Shown one piece after another: positions 38,901 to 52,118 of a DNA stretch of 64,000 nt (positions are counted from its first letter, which is position 1; each line of letters begins with the position of its first letter). A model generated the notes under the pieces. The model saw only the letters and a program-made list of their open reading frames with translations. It had not been told where the DNA came from and made no database searches. Both the position numbers and the translations under genes were made by a program. The DNA lies in NCBI RefSeq assembly GCF_037975245.1, contig NC_092576.1:16141111-16205110 (forward strand). Direction: 5' to 3'. The DNA is from Apostichopus japonicus (lineage: Eukaryota; Echinodermata; Holothuroidea; Aspidochirotida; Stichopodidae).

Positions 38901-39756
38901 TTTCTCATGTATGAGAGAGGTCAGTAAATTGAGGTAATGTAATAGTGCAAGTATCCTGGTTTATGTGAAATAAATCTTGTGGAAAATATAAACTGGGATT
39001 GAAATTACAATCAACTGCTTGAATATGATTGTACAATTTTTATTGTGTCTCGTCTTTTAATATCATGCTAATCTCCACTACAGTATGTGTTTGGTAATAA
39101 GCCAGATTTCTGGGTAGAAGTTTAAAAAAGCAAATCGTCAACAATTTTTGATGAATTTTAAGCAATCACATTCACTGCCTCTATCTCTGTTTATGTTTTG
39201 AGTCAGCAACACAGTATACTGTACAGTAGTGTACAGAAAGGGACACTTTCTGTTGTATTCCTGATCAATTGAAAATTGTTTGTTGTTTGACTGTTTGTAG
39301 CAGTATTCCTCTGAGGAGTGAAAAAAAAATAAACATACAGTGAACAGTTGCAACTGCGCATGCATTTATACATTACTTAAATTATGTTCTGATGAAATTC
39401 ATGTAATATTCACTGTCGATTTTAGTTCAAAACTGCCAGTATACCATTAGTTCCTGAGCCATAATTTTTTTGCTTTAAAAATCTGGCTTTGAGTGTATAG
39501 TATTTTGTCAAAAACATAAAAGTGGAGGGGCTGCTTATCATCATTCCCTGAACAGGCTTACCCAATTTGTTAACTATAATGGTAACATATCAAAATGTCT
39601 GGGGACTTGCCACAGTGCTGACAATTTTCAAATATTTCCATGGTTCCACCAGGGATGTTAGAGATGGACAAACAACATTTGAGCTTTCTTTAACGTTTGT
39701 TTTGTGCCGACATTAATACTGTTTTTGGTCCAATACTAATACTTAAATAGGGTGAC
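35956..39756. other. No recognisable gene
   Basis: Open frames (e.g. 38223-38612) lack family resemblance. Short palindromic TACTGTACAGTA-type words are frequent. Confidence 0.4.
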
Positions 39757-40613
39757 AGGACAAAATCCCCCAGACAAAGTCCCCCTAGGACAAAATCCCC
39801 CAGAGCCAAAATCCCCCTGGACAAAATCCCCCTAGGACAAATCCACCCAAGCCAAAATCTCCCCAAGCTATAAAAAATCCCATCAATTCTTTACAAAAAT
39901 GCGTCATCCCGGTCCCCGGTATCGTCATACAGTACCGTCATCCGGTACCCTCACCAGTATTTCCATTGGTACTCTCAGTGGTTCCCGGACCAGTACTCCG
40001 ACCATACCCCGACCGGTACCTTAATAGTGAGCCTGACAGTTACCCCCACCGGTGCTCCTCCCTGACCAGTACCCTGGACTGTACCCCGGCCGGTACCTCG
40101 ACCGGTATCCCAACTGGTATCCTGAAAGGCACCCTGACACATACTCTGACACGTACCCTTACTAGTACTGGTACAATAAACAGTAATTTGACCAGTACCT
40201 TGACCGGTCCCTTAAATGTCACAACATGGAGCTATATCCCATGGCCACACTAACAGGTAGCCTTGCAATTACCCTCAATGAACTCCGGACCAGTATCCTG
40301 ACCAGTACCCTAACCAGTACACTGAGTGGAACCCTGACTGGTAGAGTGACCAGTATGATGACCGGTACCCTGACCAGTCACATGACCAGTACCTTGACCG
40401 GTACCCTCACAGGTACCCTAACAGGAGCCCTCACAGTTACACTCGCCAGTATCCTCACTAGTACCCTGACCAATCCCCTGAACGGTACTCTAACCAGTGC
40501 AATGTCCCATGCCTTGACTGTCACACCTGGGCCATCACTGGTTGTTGCAGGCAGGCTTTGTATGGGTCAGTGGGATATTGTCTGGGGGGATTTTGTCCGG
40601 GGGATTTTGTCCT
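39757..40613. mobile_element. Inverted-repeat element carrying a 12-bp minisatellite
   Basis: The left end has repeated aggacaaaatccccc units (39757-39870). The right end has the inverse, gggggattttgtcc twice, finishing gattttgtcct at 40613. This gives terminal inverted repeats of about 28 bp with internal short repeats. No open frame for a transposase, so it would be non-autonomous. Target duplication not resolved. Confidence 0.6.
39930..40520. repeat. 12-bp minisatellite (ACCGGTACCCTG type)
   Basis: Many imperfect copies of ACC(G/A)GTACCCTG fill the interior of the inverted-repeat element. The repeating TLTG/TLTS open frame across it is a by-product. Confidence 0.9.
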
Positions 40614-40782
40614 AGAACCCCTAAATATCACTCAAAACGGATAATGGTACCAGACGGTACCTGTACGTTGTCTGCTAGATTCATACGATGTCAAAAGGCT
40701 AGAACATGCACTATAATACTGTTATCAGTCGCCAGTAGGTATATACCACACTCATCTCATATCAGTATTTGTTTCTAATGTC

Positions 40783-40790
40783 ATAACAGG
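40783..40790. repeat. Outer 8-bp target duplication, left copy
   Basis: ataacagg directly before the left MITE. The identical 8-mer follows the right MITE at 43230-43237. Confidence 0.8.
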
Positions 40791-41122
40791 CAGTGGCGGA
40801 GCGTCCATACAGTCAGGCGGGGGGAGGGGGGCGGACTCAAATGGGAAGCTGGCGCCCTTTTCAGCTATTCAACACTTTTTACTTATTCGCGATTATTTAC
40901 TTTTTTATTGCGCTCTCATCTACCTATTGACATTTGTCACATTTTGTTGGCGATGACACCTATACCTAAAGGATCATTTCCGGCGATATAGGGAGTATCT
41001 TTACTCAAAAGATTTCTGTACGCTCTGCGCCAACCTGTGGTGGCGCTCCGCTTAGATAATGTCGAAAGCGCCCGTACAGACCTTTCTCGCCCCTCTGACC
41101 AATATCCCTAGCTCCGCCACTG
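40791..41122 (+). mobile_element. hAT-like MITE, copy A (332 bp)
   Basis: Ends CAGTGGCGGAGC...GCTCCGCCACTG are a perfect 12-bp inverted repeat. The interior includes gtacgctctgcgccaacctg. Lacks about 47 bp present in copy B (around ttcgtttatctgcaaattag). Confidence 0.8.
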
Positions 41123-41578
41123 GCTCCCAATCTTCTTCCCCGTCAATCCGTCTAGTACCCCCCCCCTTCCCCAACCGAACCTCGTATGTTAAAGGAATAT
41201 CTTATGATTAGAGACACTTATTCTAATGTTAAATCAGCAAAGGGCAAGCAATAATGATTTTATCACTAAGATTTTTTTTTAATTTCTCAGTTACACCGTC
41301 ATTCAACTTCCCACTCAATCTTACACTCCCTGATACTCTTCCATTCCAATGTAGGAAACTTCATCGTTACACGCAGCACGCAACGATCCTTGTTCTACTT
41401 AATTGATCCTTACTGAGTCTTTCATATTTTTTTCCAAATAGATTAGTGAAAGTTACACAGTTTAATAAATTAGAAGCATCTCCTTGTTAAAGATTTGTAT
41501 TATCGGCGTATAGTCTTCCGATAAGCGTAACTTAGGTTTGAAAGAAATCAATGGGAGCAGGCAGTAATGATATTAACT

Positions 41579-41620
<42 letters not shown>

Positions 41621-42849
41621 CAAATCTCTTATTGAACGAATTATTAGCCCCCTGGTTACATCGTCATTTATCATCCCTCCCCCATCCTGCCCTACCCTTC
41701 TTCACCTCACACACTCCGCTCTATAGGATTAAAAGAAATCACCGAGAGCAGGCAGTAATGAAATTTACTTACATTAATGAATTTTTTAAATCTCATTTAG
41801 GACAAATTATTAGGTCCCCTGGTAACATCATTTACCCCCCCCCCATTCTCCCCTTCCCTTCCTTACAATCACCGCTTCTCTTACACCTAATATATGAGAT
41901 ATCCTCGCAAAGCGTGATGAACTAGGTCCCTCATTTATCTAATGCGTGGAAGGAACTCGAAACTTTCTTCCTTATCCGCCTATTCCAAGCTTTCTCCAAG
42001 AAAAGAGTTACAGTACCTATTACCCAGATTTTTAAAAATAGCCTCCCTCCTCATAAAACGTGATGATCTATGTCTCTCATTAATCTAAAGCATGGATGAA
42101 CTACCAACTTTAAGCATATTACAAAGTTTTTCCACAAAAGAGCTACGGAACCTACTACACACAAATTATGTAAATGTCACTAAACGGCATCCGTAGGGAC
42201 ATCGTTTTTTGGTCCACATTTGAGTTTCCATCATATCTTTGTTCTGCTTTTCATACATATCTTTTATTGTGAATGTTATGATAACCACATCTAAGGACTT
42301 TTGAGTCGTATTATTGTATCCAGTGGAATTGTCTCGCTGAGATATAAAAGGATAAATTTTCCGTACGTTTTCACGGTAGGCCCCTCTGTTCAAGGTCAAT
42401 GCACGACTATAACATTAGGTCCACTAAGTGCGGATATTGGTCTCCATTTGCCACTATTGCAGTAAACCCAACCGAGCAACGTGTCTACGGTGTCTCTTAA
42501 AAGACAATATTATTAACAAATTCGAAAAGAATTTTTAATCTCTTTGGTGTCATTTTAAAAGTATTTCTGATAACATTACGTACAGAATTCTTTTATATGA
42601 GAAAGGTACATATGAGAAACATGACAATGACCGTGATAAAGCCAATTTCAAGATTACTAGCGATCAATTCGCTCAATTTGTTTCAAAAAATGATTGAAAA
42701 GTGATATGAATTCCTCCTCATTCATTCTTTTTATTTGAGCATGTTGAACGCTTGTGATAACATGTCATTACGAATCATTGCAGACGCTCACCAAAACCGT
42801 TAAAAAATACCCTCCCTCTCCCCCTTCTCTTCCTACACTGAGCTCCCAA
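41123..42849. other. Interval inside the composite, with diverged tandem repeats
   Basis: Bordered on both sides by gctcccaa (41123-41130 and 42842-42849). Inside, gagcaggcagtaatg units recur about 190 bp apart (41539, 41730), with (AT)n at 41582-41618. A second diverged pair built on gcgtgatga...ctaatgcgtgga lies at about 41905-42030 and 42055-42170. No gene recognised. Confidence 0.6.
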
Positions 42850-43229
42850 CAGTGGCGGAGCGTCAATACAGTCAGGGGGCGGATGCCCCCCCCCCTCAAC
42901 GGACTAATATGGACTGCTGGCGCCCTTTTCAGCTATTGATCACTTCTTTTACTTATTCGCGAGTATTGACTTTTTTATGGCGCTCTCATCTACCTATTGA
43001 CATTTGTCACATTTTGTTGGCGATGACACCTATTTATTCTTCGTTTATCTGCAAATTAGCAAGGCCCGGAAAGGGTCATTTCCGGCCATATAGGGAGTAT
43101 CTTTACTCAAAAGATTTCTGTACGCTCTGCGCCAACCTGTGGTGGCGCTCCTCTTAGATAAAGTCGAAAGCGCCCATACAGACCATTCTCACCCCCCCCC
43201 CCCTTACCAATACCCCTAGCTCCGCCACG
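42850..43229 (+). mobile_element. hAT-like MITE, copy B (380 bp)
   Basis: Begins CAGTGGCGGAGC and ends GCTCCGCCAC-G, with the T of the terminal CTG lost, followed directly by ataacagg (43230-43237). The same lost T is seen in the inverted copy at 63502, so it predates the duplication of the arms. Confidence 0.8.
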
Positions 43230-43427
43230 ATAACAGGAGTGACTTTCCATATGTTATTGGTAGGAAATTGCAGGAATTATTGGAATCCTCAATGAAAACT
43301 ATACGTAGGTAGTCTTGTTTGCGTGGGGATTAAGTTGTGTAGGTGTTACACAAAAATGTAGATATGCTTTCTTTATTCTTGTGGAAAGCCGCTTTCACTT
43401 TGATATCAGATAAACCTGTGGTACATG

Positions 43428-43884
43428 CAGTGACGTAGCCAGGATTGTTCCAGTGGAGGGGGTGGGCGCTTGGCGGGGGGGCTTGAACAATTCCTGGGAG
43501 GGCGTCTTGTTACTACCTGAGTGGAGTGCCACCATTTGGGTTGGCGCTCAGCATACGGGAAATTTTCAGCTATAAAGACCTCCTAGATCGTTGGAAATAA
43601 CACTTCCCAGGCCTTGTAAGCTGCTCTAAAGTTTCACAGCATCCTTTATTTTGAGATCCCCCTGTCTTGATATGCTCATCAAATAGTTTAGAGAAATAGA
43701 AGAAAAAAGACAATCTGGTAAGTTGCTTTGAAATATCATGACATATCTCGGCCTATGCGCTATGTCACGTCAGGGTTTTCAACAACTATAGCCTACTGCC
43801 GTTCCGCGGTCGAAGGGTCGTTCATGAGTGGTCATCATGGAGATTCGATACCATGCAGACCAATGAATGATATATTTTTCGCAC
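43428..43884. mobile_element. hAT-like MITE of a second family, truncated copy
   Basis: Begins CAGTGACGTAGCCAGG after the 8-mer ggtacatg (43420-43427). The opposite end has been removed by the deletion at 43884/43885, as shown by the complete copy at 62756-63303. Confidence 0.75.
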
Positions 43885-46561
43885 AGTCTTGCAAGGTTTA
43901 AAGAAATGGCTCCTTACATAGTTGGCATGATTCAAATTCATTCAGTGCAAATTCATCCAGATGCAAATTCATCAATATAATTGGTCGAGAACTTGCTAGA
44001 ACAGTAAGCTGTCTGAATTAGCATCTTCAGATCGAATATGGGTTTGCTGAGTTAGGGAGCAATATGTTCGAAGTACAAGGACCAACCAATGAACACATTT
44101 GTAACATAAGAGGCTGAGATAAGACACTTTTGCAGAAATCATTATGTCTTCTTTCTGTTTATTACTGATAAATGCAAATATTTTCATTAAAAATCAATAT
44201 GAAATTTCATGTTACTTTCAGAAATATATAAACAAAGCAACTTCAACAACTTCAGCTCATTCACATTCATGCTATCAGCTAGAAAATTCACCATGAGGCA
44301 CATTTTCAATGAGGCATTGATGTGAATACCACTGACATAACTTGTGCTATTCAAATGGATAAAGGGCTTGGTCAAGTCATGAATAAGGCTCTGCCCCATA
44401 TATTGCACATGTACAAAAAGGGTTACTGCTGTACATGCAATACTTTTTTGATGGGGGAGAGAGGGGGGGGGGAGGAGATGTGGTAACATGTTGAAAAGAC
44501 CACATCTTTTAATTTGTCATTTTTCTTTTGAACATATGCAAATGCTAGAAATGAAAGCACTTGGAAATTTCTTAAAGAGATAGACAGTTGTTGCCCTTGC
44601 ACTGCTTTGAAGTCTGCACCACTGTAAATATTGTTGAAGGAGTGGAGTTCTGCGAATCTTTTGATAGTCAAGTAATAAATTTTTCTTTTACTGTTTGTTA
44701 AACAGCTCCTAGCAGTAATATGCATTTACACGACATTGTATCTGAGGTTCATTATGTAACCGGTGTTTTCTACATACAGTCAAATTAAAAACCAATGTTA
44801 AACTTGTTCACCTGCAATGGTCTAAATTCAGAAAGTACATCAATATCATAACTCTTTTGCATGTTGTATAACGGTACTGAATTTGAAGTGGATTATATTT
44901 ATCAATGAATATAGCAATGTTTTGGGTAAAAGCAATTAAAGCATCCACTTGAACTTCATGTTTTCCTTGCATTGTTTGCTACTTCCTCCTATCTAGTTTC
45001 GAAAGGGACATATAGATAAATGCTCAATACCTCAAACATTATTATTTAACATTGTTTCCCACAAAAAATGTTCTGTCCCAGTTTCTGTAAACTACTCGGG
45101 ATAAATGGAGGGGTGGGGGGGTGTTGGACAGGTTGGGAAACTAAATATTTGACAGATGTTGTATTTGACAATAAAATTCACCTTCCAAGGAAGTAATACA
45201 GTTCTTTAAGTGGCATTTTATGAAGGACCTACAGTATGTAACGATAGCAGAATTGGTTATTGCCTCCTACTGAAATGTCCAATAAAGACTTGCAGTATTG
45301 GAATGTTCATCAGATTCCTCATTTATAGAAATATCTGTGTTTATTGAAACTTTCCTAGGATGTTGCCAACAAGATGCAGTTGAAGTCTACTGTACCTTGT
45401 TGTCAAAGGTGGAGCTCACAAAAAGTCCTATCAACTAGTCTTATTCAAGCAGTGGCAACATATGGGAAAAAAGGAAAAGCAAAATATGGTACAATTTTGT
45501 TAATATTATTTTGAACTATTTATCCCAACACCCTATCCTCCTTTTAAGACTTTTGCAAGCTTGTAAACCAGTTACAGCACTCATGCAACATGATATGACA
45601 AAGGTTCATTGCCAGAACATGAAACTAGCAATTTGGAGTAAATTTGTTAAAAGAATGATGAAGTTAATACACTGAAATATTGAATGGGGCTCAAAAGAGC
45701 TTAAGAAGTCTTTTGAGGTACATTACTTGTTCTGATAAATATATTAATTGCCCTAAGATTCAGCTATTAAAGCAGCTACTAGTCAGATACTAGATAGTAT
45801 GGGATCATGAAGGTTTTCAGATTTTACCTATATTGGCCTCAAATAACCTTTGACTTGGCTAAGAGCTCAGCACATGATACACCTGCATACAAACTTCCAT
45901 TCATCATTCCAATATTGAACTATCATGTTAACATGGCTTTCAGATTCAGATATCTAGTTATCTCACATGGGCTTCTGCTATACTGTTTATAGAATAGTAC
46001 TCAATGTTAGAAACCTATATGCACTACATATGACTACCAACTTTTCCTTGTTGAGTTAGATGCTCTATGTTACTCTACTGACCTTGAGTAGCCTTGACCC
46101 TCAATGAAGCCAACACCTACTGAAAATTCCAGTATAAATATAAAATTAATGAAATGATTCAGAAATACTTTAACAGAAAGGAAAACTATTATAAACACTT
46201 CTGTTCATACTGACCTCAGCGTAAACAATTTAGAGACCAAGAAAATATGGTATAATAACTATAAGCTAACATTTCTTCCTTCTACTCTGCAATTTTGAGA
46301 GAACAATAAGCAAAATTGATACTGGCAAATGTAACATGGCAACAATCACAATAATTCACAAATGATGATGACATCAGAAAAAGTAGCAACCATGACAATG
46401 ATGATGATTTGAAAATCTTAATGAGCAATCCTAAATGTAACTAGAATTTCACTTTTAGTAGAGCAGGGTTCTTACAAGCAGGTTCTAACCTGGCGGTGGT
46501 CGTGGTTTGAATATGATTTCGCCTCTCCCTGCATGGTTTGAAAGTTGAGCGCCCGGGCTGA

Positions 46562-47905
46562 ACATTTATGAACCAGGAAAAGCTTGCTGCCACTTATCTG
46601 GTCCGAAAAAATTATAGCATGAGGTAAATTTCCTCCTGGGTGCATAATTATCATAACAGTTCAAGAATTTTCACCAAAGGTGATCATATTTGAATATCTG
46701 GAGTCGGCTCGGACTTGAAAGGTTTTGGTTTTGGCTCATACCAAGTGGGGTCGGACTTGGCTCAGACTCTGGCTAATTGGACTCGACTACAGCTCTGCCA
46801 TAAATATAAAAAGATAATGGATTTGTTAATAATTTATTATATGATGTTGAGAAGGTAGAGACTTAGAAAGTTAACTCCTTAATGTAATGGATAGCATTAA
46901 ACTTTTCGTTTCACTAACAAAAGGATTCTCAAATACAGTACTAGCAACAATACAGCTAAATTAATGGATCACCAATACGATGCAGTGAAGAAAGGGAGTT
47001 TAATAAAGAGCATCCCTCAATGTAATGACTAGGATAAAACTCTTAGTTTCACTAACAAAAGGATACCACATGCAGTACCAACAAGAGGGATGCCCATTAT
47101 ATTGAGGGTCCACTAGACTTGCTAGACCCAACACCCCCATTGTGGGAAGCATTATTGAGCATCTAGTTAGCATTTATTGGGTAACTGAATTATTGAAGGA
47201 CCTTGGTGTCTCCCCTCCCAGTAGTTTTATAACATTTATGAACCAAGAAGAGCTTGCTGTCACTTATCTGGTCTGAAAAAATTATAGCATGAGGTAAATT
47301 TCCTCCTGGGTGCATAATTATCATAACAGTTCAAGAATTTTTACCAAAGGTGATCTTTGGTATCTGGAGTCGGCTCGGACTTGAGGGGTCTTGTATTTGG
47401 CTCAGACAAGATGGACTCGGACTTGGATCGGGCTCTGTGTAATTGGACTCGACTACAGCTCTGCCATAAATATAAAGAGATAATGGATTGTTAATAATTT
47501 ATTATATGATGTTGTGAAGGTAGACACTTAGAGAGTACTCCTAAATGTAATGGATAGCATTAAACTCTTCGTTTCACTAACAAAAGGATTCTCAAATACA
47601 GTACTAGCAACATTACAACTAGAATAGTTGATTACCAATACGCTGCAGTGAAGTAAAGGAGTTTAATAAAGAGCATCCCTCAATGTAATGACTAGGATGA
47701 AACTCTTAGTTTCACTAACAAAAGTATACCACATGCAGTACCAACATGGGGGGGGGGGGAGGATGCCCATTACACTGAGGGTCCACTGGACTTAAGGTTT
47801 GCTAGACCCAACGACCCCATTGTGGGAAGCATTATTGAGCATCTAGTTAGCATTAATTGGGTAACTGAAGTATTAAAAGACCTTGGTGTCTCCCCTCCCA
47901 GCAGT
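46562..47905 (+). repeat. Tandem duplication of an approximately 668-bp unit (left arm)
   Basis: gaacatttatgaaccaggaa at 46562 recurs as aacatttatgaaccaagaag at 47229. The whole intervening order (ggagtcggctcggacttg, cgtttcactaacaaaaggat, gtgggaagcattattgagca) is repeated. Each unit contains smaller sub-repeats of about 140 bp built on ttcactaacaaaagg. Confidence 0.85.
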
Positions 47906-50900
47906 ATAACAACTGGAATAATGGATTGGTGAAACAATGTTTTATTTGATACAGTGAAGTAAGGGAGTTACAAGAATAATAGTTAATGCAATGAATATGA
48001 TTAAAATCTTTGTTTTACTAACAAAAATTATTCTCAAATACAGCAACATAAGAATTTGTATAAATGGATTATTAATAACGAATTTTATGATGCTGTAAAG
48101 GAAGAAAATTCATTAACAAATTTTAATTTGTATGCTGCATGTCATATACCTGTCCAGAAACTAAAAAGAAAAATTCAAACTTATAGAATGCACCGTACCT
48201 GGCTCCAAGCAATGACATATAAATGTAGTCCTCATTATATCTACAGAAGTTGTTTGTCCAATTTTAATCGAAAGCCTTTCCTTTCATTGAAAATTTTGAT
48301 CTTCAGTAAAAATATTCTTCTGTCTGCAGATTTTATTGATGACAGTACTTCCTTCTCTTGTGGAGAAATTCCATCAGCTCTCGTTAACCTACAATGAACC
48401 AAAACAACATTTCAATCATATGTCAAAGTTTCACTGAAGTACATTCCATGTAAATATTTTTTTAAAGCGTCACATTTTGATATTGACATTGTTGCAAAAG
48501 GTACAAATAAACACATCATAATCAAGGTTAAAATGTGATGGTGTGTTAACACCTCAAGTCTTTGCTTCACAATCCTACCTACAATTCATTCCAGCCTGCC
48601 AGATGGCAGATTTACAGTACATTTGGTTTTCAAAGACTACACATAAAGTCATTTCAATTCGGATAACATTCTATGATGGTGGAAGTAGCAAAGTAAACCA
48701 AAAGGTTTGGCAGTGGACTTGGTGGGAAGTGGAAAGTCTTTCTTACATTATTTTGTTAGCCGTTGCCTTAGATCGTTTACAGTTTTTGAAAATAAACAGC
48801 AAATTTTCATCATCTTTGTTCGTGTTGAAACTTAGTACAGTAAATTTATATTATGTATAGTGTGTGTTGATCAGACTTAGAGGATATTAAAGGGAAGACT
48901 TTAGAAAACTAACTTCAGGTCATAGGGATTTAAAATATATCTCACAGTCAATACTTACTGAATATTAAAGACAACTGGGATGTTTGCAATATATGCTTGT
49001 GGGAGCTCCTTATTTCCATATAAGCCATTTCTCTCTGCATCCCATGGTCAGCATGAACCAGCAGCTTAAAGTTACAGTATTTTGATATCCTGTGTCGACC
49101 TTGAAATTGCAGCCCTGTACTTCTTGCAATAAAGTGGAGCATATCTGCTGTGGTGTTCTCATTCTGCATTCATGCATTCCTCAAATTGTGCCAAATTTGA
49201 GCCATCTTTTCTGACAAGAGAATGAACATAAATAAGTCCAGATAATTGTTTCATAAATTGCAAGTGGAAGTCTTGACAGTGCAGTTCCCTATTTGATGTC
49301 AATACTTAGTGTACATGTTGTCCAATATTCATGTCAGTTTAGTTAATTTAGCTATCACTTTTTTCATGGAAACCGCATACCTGTATGCAACAATTGAGAA
49401 AAATGCCACACTACTAAGTTTGAATATTGATCTATTATTTGGTATGTAAGTTGTACCCAGGAATTTAGCATGCAATCACTTCAAGAGATTGACTGAGTAT
49501 TCATGCATGGTTCAATGCCTCATCCCGCATGCAGTTCATTTACTAAAAAATTGCATGCACCCTAGACTATGTATACCGGTACATTTAGTCCCTCAATGTA
49601 TCATTTGGGGTTTAAGCTCAGGACTACTCGTGTACACAGACTTTGGCATTATGACTGAGTTCATTTTTAATGTTTGGTTTCAATGATGTTGAAACTTTCC
49701 ACTCACGATGGCATATGTGTGCGTGTGCATTGGTAGGAGTACTGTGTTTGTGATCCTAGCTTGTAAACACAGTTTCTCATGACAGTAAGCTTTATTGGAC
49801 AGATCTCATAGTTGGTACAGTATGTACGTATAGATGCATCACAAGTACAAGAAGCCTATTGTTTTTGGTGAAGGTCAAAGGTAATTTAGGTAAAAATGGT
49901 CAAATTGTGAAAACTCAATTTGAAGCATGGATAGATCTATTTATTGGTATGTCTAGGCCAGTGGTTGGGTCAACAGGGCAAACTTGTGAAAACCTTATTT
50001 AAACCATGCGTCTCAAAGCAGGGTACACTAGCTTGCAGAGATATATAATGTTTAGTATCATGTTATATCGCTACAGAAGGCTTTCAGTGGTCTTTTTAGA
50101 TCCCCAACTGTCACTTTGAAAATGTTGTTTATCACAGTTCTCAATAGTTTTTTGCTGTATATTATTAAGATACAATAAGTTGTACATGCAGCCTACACAT
50201 ATACAGTAGCATACATGTCAGACTGACAAATTCATGAAATGAAACTTATTACATAATGGAAACCATGTGCAGTGCAGTTTGCATAATGGTGATCTATTTA
50301 TACACCCAACCAGCTAGTATCGGATCATAGCAACATGTTACCACATGTATGCATATAAGTGTTTTGTCACACAGTACAGTTTTAACATCATACAAGGGAG
50401 TTTTATTTGTTCCATAACAACTCTGATCATAATAGCCTGTTCGTGCAGGGAGTTGTAATGGAACAACTCCCTGGTTTGTGCTATGGACATGAGAACTATC
50501 TAGTGCCTGTTGAACATTAGTCTTGTGCATTTTCATGTTACTTACTAACACCAAATTACTGCACACAGATGGTCATTTTTAAAAGTATGAAAACTGAATA
50601 CAATCAAGAGCTTTTATTTGGACATGATACCCAATATGAAACTACTTTAGTTGCACATACTGTATGTATGCTGGTTTTTATCATGAATGATTTTTATAGG
50701 AGCCATGAATTTTTTTTTATTTTTTATGAAGTAGGTCTGGATTCCCTTGGCATTATAACCTGATTGAAATTTAACCTCTGTGATTGCACTAATATGTGAG
50801 ACCATTGATCAACCTAATTAATAGCTTTTAATGATGAAGACACTGATAACAATTTCATAACTCATTAGTGTGAACACAATGCAAGGTTCAATGAGGTACT

Positions 50901-51689
50901 GTTTATTTCCTTAAAATGCATAGCTGGTGGTTTTTCAACATACTCTAATCCTTTCAAATATGTTACATTGAATCTTTACACTTTTCCATTGATATATCAC
51001 AGACTGTGTTTTTTTGTTATGGGACTCCGTAAAACTGGATCAAACCTAGCAATTTGGGGCAAGGAATTTGCTCTTTTTGCAAAAACTCCTAAGTGCTCAA
51101 GTGACTGTACAGTAGGTCACCCTGTGAAGGCATTGTGGGAATTTGAGGAATACTTTTGATCAAGCTATTACTTCAGCACTATTAACACTACCCACATCAT
51201 AACGTTAATATCAAAATGCCTAAATTACTTAGCTATGATTGCGTTGTTATTCTAAAATGAATACTCAATTGTTTACCTTCAGCCATGTTTCATCCCATAG
51301 GTGCAGGGGGAAAAAACTCATGTTACAGTACAAAAAATTGTTGTACACTGCTACACTGAGGCCCTGTGTGACTTAGTTCTCTGAATCAGAACCAATGACA
51401 CACCACTACTACTGTATGCACAGGGCTGAGTGATGCACAATAACACATATAGAGAATATTGTGGGGATGAATATTGTACTGAGACGGCAAACGTTTTCAC
51501 ATTTTTTACTTTTGTAACTCGTTTATGGAATCTGTCAGGCCCTTTCTTTTACTGTAATGTTCCGTTTGCTTGTGTATCTGTTTTTGTGGAGTTGTGACTT
51601 TCTGACTGCCTTATTTTATGTCAGAGAGATTGAGACATACCCAAAGATTTACATTTCGTGAAATGGTTCAAAATTGCATCGCACGAATG

Positions 51690-52118
51690 CAAGTTCTTTC
51701 ATACTCCTAAATTGACACATCTGTCGATGAGCTTACTGTAGTGAAGGCCTAAGTAAACATCCATTATCTTTGGATGCTGTTTGCTATGCTCTGAGCCTCT
51801 AACTTCAGAAAGGTCAGGTCCCAGAGATTAGTGGTATTATATTGAGGTAATTTTGGTTATTTTTAGGGAGTAAGATTTCCAAATGCCCCAAAACATGCAC
51901 AGAAACAATTTGATCAGCAAATACCTGAAATGGATTCAAACTCATGAAATATTTAACTCTGCTTGGCTGCAAAAAGTTATGGTTGCCTGCTGTATAGTTG
52001 CTAGTACTAGCTACAGTAGTAGTAGGCTAGTAGGCCTATATAGTAATAGTAGCCTAGTACTAGTAGCCCAGGCCTAGTAATATTTGGAGGTGCGTCAATT
52101 ATTAAGCCTTTACTTTAA
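51690..52118 (+). repeat. Dispersed approximately 400-bp repeat, left-arm copy
   Basis: Same family as 35556-35955, including ctatgctctgagcctctaa and ggattcaaactcatgaaata, ending ggtgcgtcaattattaagcc. Confidence 0.8.

Larger units (their letters stand above)
40791..43229. mobile_element. Composite of two hAT-like MITEs with swapped target duplications
   Basis: Two related MITEs (40791-41122 and 42850-43229) in the same orientation bracket 1,727 bp. The pair as a whole is flanked by the 8-mer ataacagg, while the inner borders are both gctcccaa. An 8-bp duplication and CAG-starting ends are hAT traits (established). No transposase is present. The interval holds diverged tandem repeats. The composite overlaps the outer part of the giant inverted repeat. 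Confidence 0.7.

Noticed and set aside
40226-40615. 129-codon Thr-Leu-Thr-Gly/Ser repeat frame
   Set aside because: A by-product of the 12-bp minisatellite, which stays open because 12 is a multiple of 3.
42852-43157. 101-codon frame inside MITE B, similar to a 91-codon frame at 63846-63571
   Set aside because: Both are the same MITE copied by the inverted repeat. The similarity reflects recent DNA duplication, and copy A is not open throughout.
48056-48397. 113-codon frame in the left arm, with a 160-codon mirror in the right arm (58368-57886)
   Set aside because: Starts at TTG, not ATG. Between arms I count about four amino-acid changes plus a stop against about three silent changes, which is not purifying selection. 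No domain recognised.
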